Assembly (NCBI GenBank): GCA_037951165.1
Contig: JBBDHG010000011.1
Location: 5,917,001 to 5,981,000 of the forward strand
DNA from: Lophius americanus
Taxonomy: Eukaryota > Chordata > Actinopteri > Lophiiformes > Lophiidae
Reading direction: 5' to 3'
DNA: 64,000 nucleotides
Shown here: one piece after another, positions 25,503-37,645 of the stretch
Layout: each line of letters begins with the position of its first letter
Numbering within the stretch: the stretch's first letter is position 1
Notes under the pieces: generated by a model
Seen by the model: the letters and a program-made list of their open reading frames with translations, nothing else
The model's database searches: none
Told to the model about the DNA's origin: nothing
Made by a program: the position numbers and the translations under genes

Positions 25503-27847
25503 ATATGATAAAAGACAGGTCTCTTTGAGTCGAATCAGTTCTTCCTGCTATTTACAGCGTAGCCTTGCTCTCAAAGGGCATCAGACTGATGAGTGCTTGC
25601 TGAAATGATCATGGGGATCATGTCCTGACACTTCAAAGCACAACAACAAAAACATCCAAAAAAGAGCGGTAAACAGCAGTAAAACAAAGTTAAACTATGC
25701 ACCAATTGAAATAAGCAGGATTATCCTCACAAATCAGTTCCCGCACAATACTTTACATTTACAGGAAGGGAGCTGCCTCACCATTTCCTGAAGAGTGAGT
25801 TTCAAATACTTTTGAAGCCCAACTGTAATTGAACTTGAGTCAGAGCAAAGGGATTCAGCACACTGAGTCGCTGACATCACTGTTTCCTGGCTTCAGTGAA
25901 GCTATGCTCTAGGCCCTCACAGATGCATATCACACTTTCCAGACCCACGGTGAGTGGAGGGATTATGTAAACGCCATAAGAATCCACCTCAACTAGAGAC
26001 ATTCTAAAGGGCTTCTGCGGCCAATTCTCTTCTCACTTTCCAGACATTTCCATATTCTCTGAAAAAGCAAAAGAACGCACATCTGCTGCCAGGGAAGTTC
26101 TTTGACAGTCTACTCTGCACCGGCCCAACACTCCACCCTGCCTGTGCATTCCAATGCCATTTTCAACATCAGAAATGAGCTGACCATTGGGACACAAATA
26201 CTCACAGTATTGTCAGGGAACAATTACAACCATGTGTATAATACTCCATTATCTGCCATTTATTTATTTATGAACCCAACAGCAGGTCAAAGATCTTACC
26301 TGACATGTTAAATATTTCAACATTTACTGAGAAAATTGGCACAGCATTGGGTAGAAATATGCAGGATTCCAAGGTACTGTCAAAGCCGATTATGATGATC
26401 CTCTGGCTTTCCTCTCCATGATGATATGTGTGGTTTTCAATGAAATTTCTTAACTATTGGATGGATTCCCATTAAATCTTAATAGGATCAAGGGTGCTGA
26501 TATCCGACCATTTCCACCGCAGAGGGAGTTATCTTTAGGAAAAGTTTCAACGTATCCAATACTTTGGTTTATGAAAAAAGAAAACACTACCATCCCCTAC
26601 ATGCTTTGTATTTGGCACTGATGAACAAATGTTAGCATGCAAACACTCTGAACTAAGATGGTATTGTAAACACCATACATGCAACACAACAATGTATTAG
26701 CATTGTTAACATTACCTAACAGCATAACTATGCCTGATTACAACTTCAAAGACCAACTGACATGAAATATACTTAGATGTTTTAAGGATTATGAAGGCTT
26801 AAGGTAAATTACATTTATTAAGTACACTATGCTTCCTATTCATTTTAAAATTATAACATTTATAGGAAGCGTAGTGCAGTGTGTTTTGTGCCAGTGAATT
26901 CCAAGATTTTATCAACTATTTTAAATTGGAAACCTAATAAACTAATGAAACTCTGTGTAGTTCGATGTGCTGTGTTTCTAAAGTGACTTCCTAGAATACA
27001 CAGGTAGTACGGACCACTACCACAGCATTAACAGGGCAAGCAAGAGAGCCTAGAGAACAAAGTTGGGAATGGAGTAGGGCCTGCCGTCTTTAATTTACAG
27101 TGTTTCTGTGAGGAGTGTCACAGACTGGCCACTCAGTCTATCAGCTGGAATCCCATCCGACCGGGTCTCCACACTCCATCCAAAGCAGAATTGTGTTCTA
27201 CATCATTTACAGACGTAAAACACTTGTTTTTTGCTCAATATTGGAAACATGTGAGATGAGTGTCAAATAAAGAGCAATGACTCATAATAGGTAATCCTCT
27301 CAGGGTCATTTCCTGGATACAGTTACTCTACTGCCCTCTCTGAGCCCAAAGCTCTGGTTTTACTATTGGTCAATACACTTCATTTCTACACAGATTATTT
27401 TTGAAAAAAACAATTATAAAGTGATACTTTACCACAATTACTACCACATTGGGCTAACACCGTCCAGTGTGGAGTGTCTCCAGGTGGTCCTTCACCAGAT
27501 CCCTCATCAGTTAAATTACAGCTAATTCCGCCATGATGCAAATGTGGATTCAGTCAAGTGCAGCCTGTCTCACGCAGAACCCTGATTGTGTAACTTAGCT
27601 ACAGCGTAAGGTCACTAACATTATCCTTCTCTGGCAAAATCTGCAAAAAACTTCAATCCTTAAGCGGTTGGACCTTTTAACGTCCACATTTCTAAACAGA
27701 ATACGTTATAATGAGTCTATTATCTATTATCTGAATTAGGATTAAAATGCAGTAGTTTCTCACTCGAATCATCACTTAATTGTTGTGAATTTGAAAAAAA
27801 GGTTTGAATTTGACAAATATAACAAAAAACCTACCAATTGAGCTACA

Positions 27848-28098
27848 GGGCCAGCTGTAGCTCAGTGGGTAGAGCAGCCATCTCTCAATTGGAATATAGG
27901 AAGGAAGCCAGTTCAATTCCCAAAAGGCTCTGCTTGTCGTAGGGTCCTTCAGCAAGACCCTGAAACCCTAGCTCCCCAAGCACTTAAAAGAGGCTGCCCA
28001 CTGCTCCGTCAAGGATTGGTCAAATGCAGAGAAATAATTTCAATATGTTGTACTGTGTATGGCTTTTCGTGATCAATAAAGGATTTCTTCTTCTAAAA
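27848..28098 (+). mobile_element. tRNA-derived SINE, copy 2
   Basis: This is the same family and orientation as the copy at 25258, with the same TCTTCTTCT-type end. The B box is mutated (AGTTCAATTCC) and the core has several substitutions, so it appears older. The first half begins GCTGTAGCTCAGTGGGTAGAG. Confidence 0.82.
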
Positions 28099-28685
28099 CT
28101 CCATTATTGAAAATATGAGTGTTATTAATGCAGGTGGCCCAGGCTCAGCACAATCTTCTAATGCTCTTTGGGCACATGCAGCCATTCATTTTATTTTGGC
28201 AAGGAGGAGACAATTCAAAAATCAATGCTTTTGGATAATTTCACCTACAGATCTGGAGGAGATGGCTTGTATCAGAGTGTACACCCAGACTTCACTTTGT
28301 TTTACAAGTGTGATAATTATAATTATTTTATTTTCAAATTTGTTTTCAAGTTAAAATGTAGCATAATAATGAAAGACTTGATACAATTTCCAAAAACTTA
28401 GTATGTTAGTATGTAACATTTTCTAACATTAATACTAAAAACATAAAAATAAAATTTAAGAATCACGTTAAGTTTTAAGGAAGCGGTAAAATCTCTAACG
28501 GTTTCATTTGTTTCTGTCCTGTTTATGTATGTATATATTTATATGTATCTTTATGTATTTATCTATACATGTGTAAGAAGTTCTATTATATACTATGTCT
28601 TATATTTTGGTCCTCTTTCGACTGTCAGTCTATTGGAGCTTCTGTAATGACTAAATGTCCCCTTTGGGGATTAATACATTTTCTT

Positions 28686-28746
28686 TCTATCCGTCTAACT
28701 ATCCGTCTAACTATCCGTCTAACTAACTACCTAACTACCTAACTAC

Positions 28747-28782
<36 letters not shown>

Positions 28783-28789
28783 GTAACTA

Positions 28790-28822
<33 letters not shown>

Positions 28823-28858
28823 CTGTCCATCCATCCATCTATCCATCCATTTATCTAG
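28686..28858 (+). repeat. Composite tetranucleotide microsatellite
   Basis: Blocks of TCTAACTATCCG, CTAA, TCTG and ATCC repeats follow one another over about 170 bases. The sequence just upstream (CCCCTTTGGGGATTAATACA) looks like a retroelement 3' end, so the microsatellite may have grown from its tail. Confidence 0.75.
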
Positions 28859-31424
28859 TTTGGGTCAATCCTTGGCTTGCGCTCTTTGTTCAGGCTGTTT
28901 TGTAAGAAGAGCTACTGTATTTCATTTAGGGATGATAATTCTCGAATGAAACAATGAAATAAAAATAATTATATAAAAAACACAATTGAAAATCTTGTTT
29001 ATGAGAATCGGGATTATAGGGTATTTTATTGTAAGGAAGTTCTGTGTTTATGCATTTAAGTGTCAGCCAGAGTGCTTGTGTCTGAGGGAAACTGAAAGGG
29101 TAACATGTCCATCTAGTGGTAACATTCAATTAAGTGAGGATGGTGTTCTTCTGCAGTACTTGAGGATTGTGTGGACGAAAGAAATTGTGTTTTGCACTGC
29201 TGAATTTGGGAACGGTACCATAGAGACAGTAAAAGGAGAATACATTTGCTATATGCATATATTTTCCCTCGAGCTTCAAACAAGGAACTCAACAGAAAAA
29301 ATGTCAGCAGGAACACTGCACATTTCCCCTTTCCGCATTTCTTTACATTCACCAGACACTGTGGTCGAATTGCCACAATACATCACGGTTGATTCCAGAA
29401 AACAGAGGACACATGATAAAGCAAAGCCCAATAGCGCAAGAATGAGCATGTGCATGCAGCGTGTTAAACTGTCTGTTCAAAATTACATCTTCTGCTAGTT
29501 GGAGTAAATGTGAAATAAAAGATTCAGTGTTTGATGAGATGCACAGAAAAACACTATGCTGCATAATACGGCCAAATGGGTGAAACAGAAATATTTCTGC
29601 TAAATCCTGCAGCATTCAAATGTTTTACGTAGAGAGCTATTGAGGATGAATGATCAATATTGAAAGGGTAGGCTGGAAGGAAAAAAAGATATTACATTTT
29701 CAGTTAAGTTATGCATGTTTTGATTTGACCTGAACAAATTATCTCTGAAATATTCATAGTCTCCCCCCTCATAAAACAATCATGATAAAGCACATTAGTC
29801 CATGCAAGCTGTCAACTGCTGGCTTCCTCAGCTTCTCTTAATCTCCCTCACACACTCTCTACCCTAACCCTTGTGATAAATCAGCATCAGAGCTGCAAAC
29901 TCACATATTGAAGCTGTGCTCTCCGGCGATGACCCAGCCCACAGCACGGCATGAAGGGGACTGGGGCGGGGAGGAGCGGACAGCTGTCTCACAGACTCCT
30001 TGTTAGGCAGCAGCATCCGCTCAGCCTCGGTCCATGCCAGCAGACTCGGCCCACATGAGTGCAGACTAGCATAAGACAGCAAGGAGGTGATGGGGAAGGA
30101 GGAGATCCTTGATGGAGAAGTGAGCAGCAGGAGCAAAGGATTGACATTTCCATCTGTCCACCCTCCCCTCATGAGCACACTGATCCCCCCCGATTCAGAA
30201 AACTCACAGGATTCACAATGTCAGATTCTGATGCTGCCTCCTCCCCTCACCTTTATCTTCGACCCATCTCCGAACTGTTGCAGTAGTGTCCATGAGCTGA
30301 CAGTGAGACAGTTGCACGCCTGAGCTGAATGTTTACCCAACCCCAAAATCTGCAACTTGTCTGGCAAATCCTCTGCAGTGCTGCTGTGAGCTGAGGCTGA
30401 AGATCAATTGAGGGCTGGTACACAGGATGCTTCAGCTGCCGGTAGATTTAGACACACTCATTATAACACACACAAGTTCGCTTTCAGCATTGTGATAAGG
30501 TGGAGCTCTGAGTGTCCTTTACTGACCGCTGTCACTGGTTTCAGAATGGAGGGTAGATTCTGTCTCTCTCCTCTTACCCCCCTTACTCACTCTTTCCTTT
30601 ATTCTTCCTGTCTTTGTTGTCATTCATAGTTTCTCTGTGTGCGTGACTATGACACAGGCTGAGACAGCTGCTGGTTGGTGTGGAGACTGCATTATGCTGT
30701 CATTTTACAGTGTTTGTGTGAGTGTATGTCTGTGTGTCTCAGAGAGCAAAGCAGCAGCACAACTCTTCCGGTGGTGCAGAAGGAAGTCCATCTCATAGTT
30801 TGCTCATGCCAGACTGACAGATGTGAACACAGGGCTGGCGTGACTGTTTCTTACCCACCACCCCTTGTCTCCACTCTTTCCATTCCTTATTGCTTTCAGG
30901 TGATTGAGTCTGAACTACAGGCAGTCTCACTTCTGTGTTGTAAGTGCTGTGTCATCCAGAAATGCATGCTTTCGTTCGTTAGCTCTGTCTTAGTGTTCAA
31001 TCTAAGAAACACGTGGCGGGGGTAACTGCAGAGTCAATACTCATATATGCAGCAGGACAGTGAACATATTCTTGGATTTCATCTGGCAACAAAGAGAGCA
31101 AGAGCATACAGTATGAGTAAAGATTCCAAAGATGTCTTTTTTTGTTTTGAATTTAATGATGACAAAAACATTTTCAATTTATTTGCAGCTGAAATTTTTT
31201 TGTAAAGATAACTGCCTCAACTTCACCCTTTCACCTCTGAAGCCTGTTTCTTCCAGCCTAGCATTCTGGTCATTCTTAGTCCTCTATGTTTTCTTTAAGT
31301 TATATTCTAGGAGTTATTTGATGCTAATAGAGTATATTATCTCATCTTAAAACCTCCTCACCAGCTATAAAATCCAATTTTGCTATTCTTCATCCCTCAT
31401 TTGCCCTCCTCAGCCTGCCTTCAT

Positions 31425-32345
31425 GTTCAATCAATCAATAGAATGTTTTTAAATGTGCTTTACAGGTGATTGAAAACAGAGAAAAAATATAAATTAATTA
31501 AAAACTACAAGATGAATTTGAATTTGGCAGATTGAAGTTTGTGGAGCTAAAACAATAAAATGTGAGGTTAAGATAATACGATTACTACTACATATAATAA
31601 TAAAATAATAATACTAAGATGATAAAATACACAATTAAAGTCCTTATAAATAGATGATAAAATGGTAATAAAGAAAAATTAATAAGAAGTAGAAGAGATG
31701 AATTATAAAATTCAATAAATGAATAAAATAAATTAAAAATAGATAACCATAAAACAGGATCAAAATAACAATACAATCAAGTCAATATGTATAAATATAA
31801 CAAATAATATAAAAAAAAATTCTAAAAGACAATATAAAGGTCAAACTAAATGAGTGAGTTCTTAGTTAACATATAAAAATATCAATATTTTCAACTCCTC
31901 TCAGATCCTCTGGAAGATGTTCTGGTTGGTGGGACGACTAAAGAAAAGAACAGGATGATCTGTGAGGTCATCCGGGTTCTTAAACTGTAGTCAGGTCTAT
32001 AAAATAATCTGATGCAATGCCATGTAGTGCCTTATCAGTTAATCAATAATTTCAAAAATAAATAGAAAAACTAACAAGTAGCCAGTGTCATGACTTTAAA
32101 ATTGGTGTAATGTGTGCTCTGTTTCTGTTCCTCATCAACACTCGTGGCTGCAGTACTTTGAATCAATTGTAGCTGATTTACCGTGTTCCTTGGAAGACCA
32201 GAAAAGAGAGATCTACAATAGTGTAACCTGCTAACAAATAATAAAAGTGAGCATTAGTCTCTTTGTGTTGCTCAGAAAGAGAAACAACTTCACTTTGCAG
32301 ATGTTTTTTAAATGATAAAATACATTTTCATACTTGGACAATAAA
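31425..32345 (+). repeat. Interspersed repeat, probably retroelement-derived
   Basis: It begins TCAATCAATCAATAGAATG and AAATGTGCTTTACAGGTGA, common starts of a fish repeat. It later contains AGCCAGTGTCATGACTTTAA, TGTGCTCTGTTTCTGTTCC and TTGAATCAATTGTAGCTG. No open reading frame is preserved. The family is recognised by appearance only. Confidence 0.5.
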
Positions 32346-32596
32346 TTTGATTCTTTAACCTATCACCTGTCTCTGTGTCCTCTTCTGAGACCCGATCCAG
32401 ACAAACTTCTAATAATAATGTCAGAAAGTTCTTTTTAATTATACTGAGTTGTGATTGAAATTGAACCAGGATTCATCATAACAAACATGAATCAGTCATC
32501 CTAAGCTTCATCATTCAACGTTACATTTGCAATAGCATGACTTGGTGTATCAATATGATAAGATAACTAAAATAGTTAACTTTTATTATATGCTTA

Positions 32597-32760
32597 ATCC
32601 ATCACCACATTACAACCACTAACAGGTGAGGTCAGAATTACACTTACTGTCTCATTGTTGGTGGAATATATTAGGCAGCAGGGGAACATTTTTCCCTTTA
32701 ACAGCAGGTCTTGTTGGGTGCTCTCGGTCTGCAGTGGTTAGCATCTACCGAAATTGAGCT
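32597..32760 (+). mobile_element. Tc1-like transposon copy 3, 5' fragment
   Basis: It begins with a diverged terminal repeat (ATCACCACATTACAACCACT), then AACAGGTGAGGTCAGAATTA, TATATTAGGCAGCAGGGG and GCAGGTCTTGTTGGGTGCTC. It matches the 5' part of the other copies and is cut off before the transposase body. Confidence 0.6.
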
Positions 32761-34524
32761 ACTGTTGCCCAAATGGACGATTATGGGGATTTTAGAAAAG
32801 AGTGACAACAAACAAACGTCAGGCAAGTGGTTTTAAAGTTGTGGCTCATTAGTGTACCTGCCCAGTAGATATAAAGCTCTAGCTCTCTCCACACTTTCTC
32901 TCATTGTTAATTCATAAGAAGTTCTATCTGCGTGTCCTCATGACACCTCTTTGGCGACTTTTTAATTGTTTCCTTGCCTCAAACCGTACAGTATTCATTA
33001 TATGGCTGATGGATCAGTGTTAATTGTACGCTGACAGCATTTCAGGTCTCAAATGTCCTTGTGCAGGATGTGAGTAACCTGTTGTTAAGCAGTGGTGCTC
33101 ATCATTGATGGTATCGATATCTATACATCATCCCCACGGCCTGACAGACACCCAACCGAACATAAATCTAACACCGTCTTTCATCAACACTGAAGCTTCC
33201 TTAATTTATCACCAATAGTTCACATCTCACTGTGAGACAGAAATCATATCTTTCTCTATATAGTCTGTCAGAGCTGTAGTCCTCTGAGAAATTATCATCA
33301 CTCTGGTGCTGCTACGGCTACAAAAGAAAATACTACAGGAGACCATTTCAGGCAAATAAAACACTGCATGATCATGCTCTCTCTTATCATCTTCACAACC
33401 TAGATGTAAGGAAATCTATTTAGAAAAATCTTAACTGAATTATTACAGTAAAAAACAACTATACTTTTCCATTACACATTTTGAAGATTGGTCACTTTTC
33501 TACCAATCATGTGTCTCAAACTTCTGAGTTTCAACAAATAGTTTCAGAATTTTCTTGCATTTAAAATTGAGCAAATAATTACAGAATTACTATCAGATGC
33601 AACCTATTTATGAAGGAAATGAAGTAACAGTATGAAATTCTTGCATGTTCATTAAATGCTTACTGCCATAATAAAAGCAATAATAACTAAAAATATCTTT
33701 CACATCATAACGTTATGACCTTAAACAGTATATCATTTTGATATGTATTCAGAATAAAACTTTAATCACACATGATAGGAGAAAGCATTGACCTTGTCCT
33801 CTATAGGGGTAGAACAACAACACTGTAACAAACTGATTTATTCTCCACTGTAACACAGCAGGGCTTGACGAATGTGAAGTCAGAGAAACGTGGCCCAGGA
33901 CAATTAGTATAAAATGTATTTTCTCAAGTATGAAAATCTTATCATCGTTTTTTTTTCTTTGAAAATGTTACATATACACCTATAAATACATCTTTTCAGC
34001 TACATATAGTGAATCATCACACCACTAAATTACTGCTTTCCCTTGTTTAGCCACTATATGGCAGTGTGTCGTCTATGAAAACTGATTAAGCAGCAGCATT
34101 TGCTGCATCAGCTCATGAATCATGACTATAGTATCATGCCAGAAAACACAAATGGCATTCCAGGAATATCTTCAAGGGGAAGAATATGACATGTGTTTTG
34201 ACAAATGTCCATTGATTTAATGTTACACACATATTTCTTCCTAGAGCTCCAGTGGCAGCATCTCCATACCACTACTGTATCCTACTGGTATCTGTTGTAT
34301 ATGTCCGATAAGCATAAGGGTCAAATCAAAGCCTGATACATTACCCCTCCTTTCAGTGAAAAAAGATTCTAGTGTATTATGTAAAGGAAAAAAATTCCGC
34401 AATCACTCTTGTTGTGAAACGGAGTTTCCTGCTCTTACCACACCATTTCAGAGATCCTTTCATCACTTATTCCACTTCTGCAGTCTGAGTGTACAGACAG
34501 AGGGGTCAAACCATAGAAATATGC

Positions 34525-34528
<4 letters not shown>

Positions 34529-34583
<55 letters not shown>

Positions 34584-34597
34584 CACACACACACGCA
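34529..34597 (+). repeat. (CA)n microsatellite
   Basis: There are about 24 nearly perfect CA units followed by interrupted CA/CG/TA units. The long open frames reported on both strands here (for example VCVCVC) are artefacts of the repeat. Confidence 0.95.
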
Positions 34598-35227
34598 CTC
34601 ACACTTACAGAGATGGTGGTGAAAGAGACAAAAGTTGGGGATACAAAGCCTGGTGTTACCCAGCATAAGCGATGGCACGAGTTAAAAAAATCATAGTTTA
34701 AACTGCTGGAGTGAGAATTTGAACAAATCGTCACTGTATTTTGTTCCTAATGCAGCCGGTCTTTATTCTCAGTGCCTCAGACTGCTTGGCCCAGGTTCAT
34801 CTAGTTTGGTAGCGATGTCCCCTTGTACCCAACCAGGGTGAAATGAATGAGGGGGATATTTAAAACTGTGAGGGGGTATTTTTTAAGACATTATAAGATT
34901 AATTTTAGACCTAGCATGTTCCTGGCGTCTTATATCTGATTTTATTATCATATCCTTTATTAAACCTGGTGAAATCTTTATAAAGCTTAAAAACACTCCT
35001 TTCCAAGAGCGGACATCCTCAAATGGTGCACATCAACTCAGGCAAAAGAAAGAAAAAGGATGACCAAACATTGCACTTCAGATATCTCTGAGTTTTTTCC
35101 TGTTTTTTTCCAGCCTGAAGGAATAAACTATACTTTTAAAGTCTGTATCTCTTTTTAAATTCACTTTTTTTTAGACAGACTTTTGTAGACTTGCTTTTAA
35201 GAAGTTATTCCCGTTTGTGTTTATTTT

Positions 35228-35324
35228 GTTGTTTGCTTAGATGTTTGTCCCTCACTCTCTGCAAAGCACATTGTTAACTCGCTATTTCAAGAGATGGTCT
35301 ATATAAAGAAGGTTTATTATTAAT
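35228..35324 (+). mobile_element. Short LINE 3' tail fragment
   Basis: The sequence GCAAAGCACATTGTTAACTC, then TGGTCTATATAAAGAAGG and TTATTATTA, resembles the 3' terminus shared by fish L2-type elements. Only about 90 bases remain. Confidence 0.45.
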
Positions 35325-35506
35325 GAGGGTCACGGGGAGCTGGATATTTCCCAGGATGCATTAGGCACAAGGCAGACTCTAAAGACACACCTACATACGA
35401 GTTGTCACGCACATTTACACCTTTTGGTTTTCACATATACGGCTTCAATTTTTTTTTTTAACTACTGCCCTCCAAAGGGTCATGTACAGCAAAATATGAA
35501 TATAGT

Positions 35507-35509
<3 letters not shown>

Positions 35510-35564
<55 letters not shown>
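35510..35564 (+). repeat. (TA)n microsatellite
   Basis: About 27 perfect TA units occur. Such tracts can extrude cruciforms. Confidence 0.95.
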
Positions 35565-35566
<2 letters not shown>

Positions 35567-35723
35567 TAATAACAGCAGTGTTTATAGGAATAGTTCAACA
35601 TTTTAGAGAAAAAATATTTGCTATCTAACCTACAGATATAAACCATACATATTCACTTCCTCCCTTCTTGTTCAGAGTTAGGTGAAAGAGTGTAGTACAC
35701 AACTCTCAAGTCTGAATAATAGA

Positions 35724-36370
35724 GGTGCACCGATTGCAATTGTCTTCATCAGCGATTTTTTTAAAGTCTGACCAGCTGATGAATATTTTGGCCAATTCTT
35801 ACTTCTTTTTTTTTTGGTTGGAATGGTTACAATGTAAGTTACAAGGCTGTTTGGCCTTGTTCAATGTGTATGTCTTCTGACTTGTGAAATTAATATACCC
35901 TCCATCCTTCCCGCCGTGCATTCTTAAATCCGCTATAAGACATTTTGATGTGAAAATAAAACTTTGTGAGTTTTGTTCATTCCAGTTTGTAATATGTCGA
36001 CTCTGTTCAAAGACTTTGGGGTCTAGTGGCTGGCTCCGAGCTCCCGCTAGCTTTAGCCGCTCTGTTAACGTTAGCTTCTGAACTTGCTATGTTCCTCCGG
36101 TTCCTCCAATTAAATTTGAAGCTTGTGATTAAGTTTTTTGTGCCGAATGTTTTCGGGGTTGAAGAGACACCTTTTTTTGTCCTAACCTGTGTTACAAATT
36201 TCAACATTGTGTTTTCTGGTTTACAAGTGAGATGTTTGGAGCCATGATTTGTGTGCGTATACAGCTCTTGTGTGCAACCGTCCTCAATTGAGGCTGCTCG
36301 GCCATTTGCTTATTCCATCAAACTAGGCCTCCTAGCGCCGATCGCTCGGCTGGCGGTTCAATCATTGTAT
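35724..36370 (+). mobile_element. hAT-like repeat family X, copy 2
   Basis: It starts GAGGTGCACCGATTGCAATT and contains GTGGCTGGCTCCGAGCTC, GCTAGCTTTAGCCGCTCTG and AACTTGCTATGTTCCTCCG. Two more copies occur in the window. The GGTGCACCGAT start suggests a non-autonomous hAT-type DNA element; that placement is inference. No transposase is visible. Confidence 0.55.
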
Positions 36371-36867
36371 CTCTTAGGAAAACTCTTGTTACCAAAGGTA
36401 GAAAAGACTAAAATTTATCCTGCTGTCAAAACGTTTGATTTGATTTATTAACTTCTATTATGTTTGGGCATTTTGTAAACACTTAATTTCATGTGAAATT
36501 TTTGTATGCCAACTTTCGGAACATACTGGTGATTTTGTATGATTCATATGTAATTCCTTTTATTTTGGTTGAGGTTTTTATATCAGCCTGATTAGCTTTC
36601 TACCATTCTCATATATTCTTTTAATGGTCTGAAATATATAAATAAATAGCAGTCCTACTACCAGGACATCTGAAGTCTACCCAGTAAAAAACATGTTATA
36701 TCTACTTTCTCTAAAAAAAAAAACTTTTTGAAAAGAGGTTTTGTGTTGCATTACTTGTGTCGGAGCAGGAATGGATTTCATGTTTGCCTAAAACTTTTCC
36801 TTGAATATAACACTGCAAATATAAATTTTTTAAATACTAAACTGACTTATTACACGTAGTTAAAGTT

Positions 36868-37341
36868 CTCATGGTTCCTGTCCATCTATATTCTAACCCT
36901 CAACGATGGTTGTGAGCTCTGGATAGAGACCGAAAGTATGAGGTCAAGGATAGAAGCGGCTGGAATGAGCTTCCTTAATAGTATGGCGAGTCTCAGCCAT
37001 AGAGAGATCAAATACATAGTTCTGACATCTGGAGAGAGTTCCGGGTGGAGCCGCTGCTCCTTCCCGTCGAAAGGAGCCAGTTTAGGGGGTTCGGGCATCT
37101 GATTAGGATGTCTAAAGGACGCCTCCTTTTGGTGGTTTTTCAGGCACATTCAACTATGAGGAGACCTTGGAGTAGAATCAGAACTCGCTGGAAGAATCAT
37201 ATATCTCATGTGCAATTGGGACATCTCTGGATCCACCAGAATGAGCTGGAAAGTGAGAGAGACGTTCGGAATGCCCCTCTTAGGCTACTGCCACCGTAAC
37301 CCCAGCCCAGATAAGCAGAAGAAAATGGATGGATGGATGAG
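36868..37341 (+). mobile_element. Rex3-like LINE, 3' part
   Basis: The reverse-transcriptase C-terminal region is recognisable: GTTGTGAGCTCTGGATAGAG, then GGTTCGGGCATCTGATTAGG and GACGCCTCCTTTTGGTGG. It ends CCCAGATAAGCAGAAGAAAATGGATGGATGGATG, here given only as the GATG repeat tail characteristic of Rex3-type RTE elements. Frame is broken in several places. Confidence 0.75.
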
Positions 37342-37344
37342 TAT

Positions 37345-37645
37345 AGTGGGAAGCACTGTTGCAAAACCCACAGCAAGAAAGTTCTGGGTTAAAATATGTG
37401 TTCTTTCCATGGGTTCCCTTCGGTGCTCCGGCTTCCGACCACAGTCAAAAAAAGCAGTATGGGTAAACTAGTGTCATTAACTACTAACTAAATAGGTAAG
37501 AGTCCTAGTACGTGTGAATATATGCGTGAACGGTTGTCTCTCTCAATGTGTTGGTCATGTGATCAATTGTGCAGGGATCTCCAGCCAGCTGGTATAGGCC
37601 CCAGTTCCAGCCTCTGACCCCACACAAGATTAGCAGTTACAAAAC
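37345..37645 (-). repeat. Teleost interspersed repeat Z, copy 3 (opposite orientation)
   Basis: The plus strand shows GGTTCCCTTCGGTGCTCCGG, GTGAACGGTTGTCTCTCTC and CAGCTGGTATAGGCCCCAG, which is the reverse complement of the other two copies. It abuts the Rex3-like element that ends at 37341. Confidence 0.6.

Noticed and set aside
28686..28858. CRISPR-like array
   Set aside because: The repeats are short tandem tetranucleotides without unique spacers, in a vertebrate genome.
28986..29498. A 170-codon plus-strand open frame, one of the longest in the gene-free part
   Set aside because: No recognisable domain, no hydrophobic or low-complexity pattern of a known family, no splice or promoter context. 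A frame of this length is plausible by chance in 64 kb of both strands.
34435..34734. A 99-codon minus-strand frame with a Val-Cys repeat
   Set aside because: It is a direct translation of the CA microsatellite at 34529-34597.
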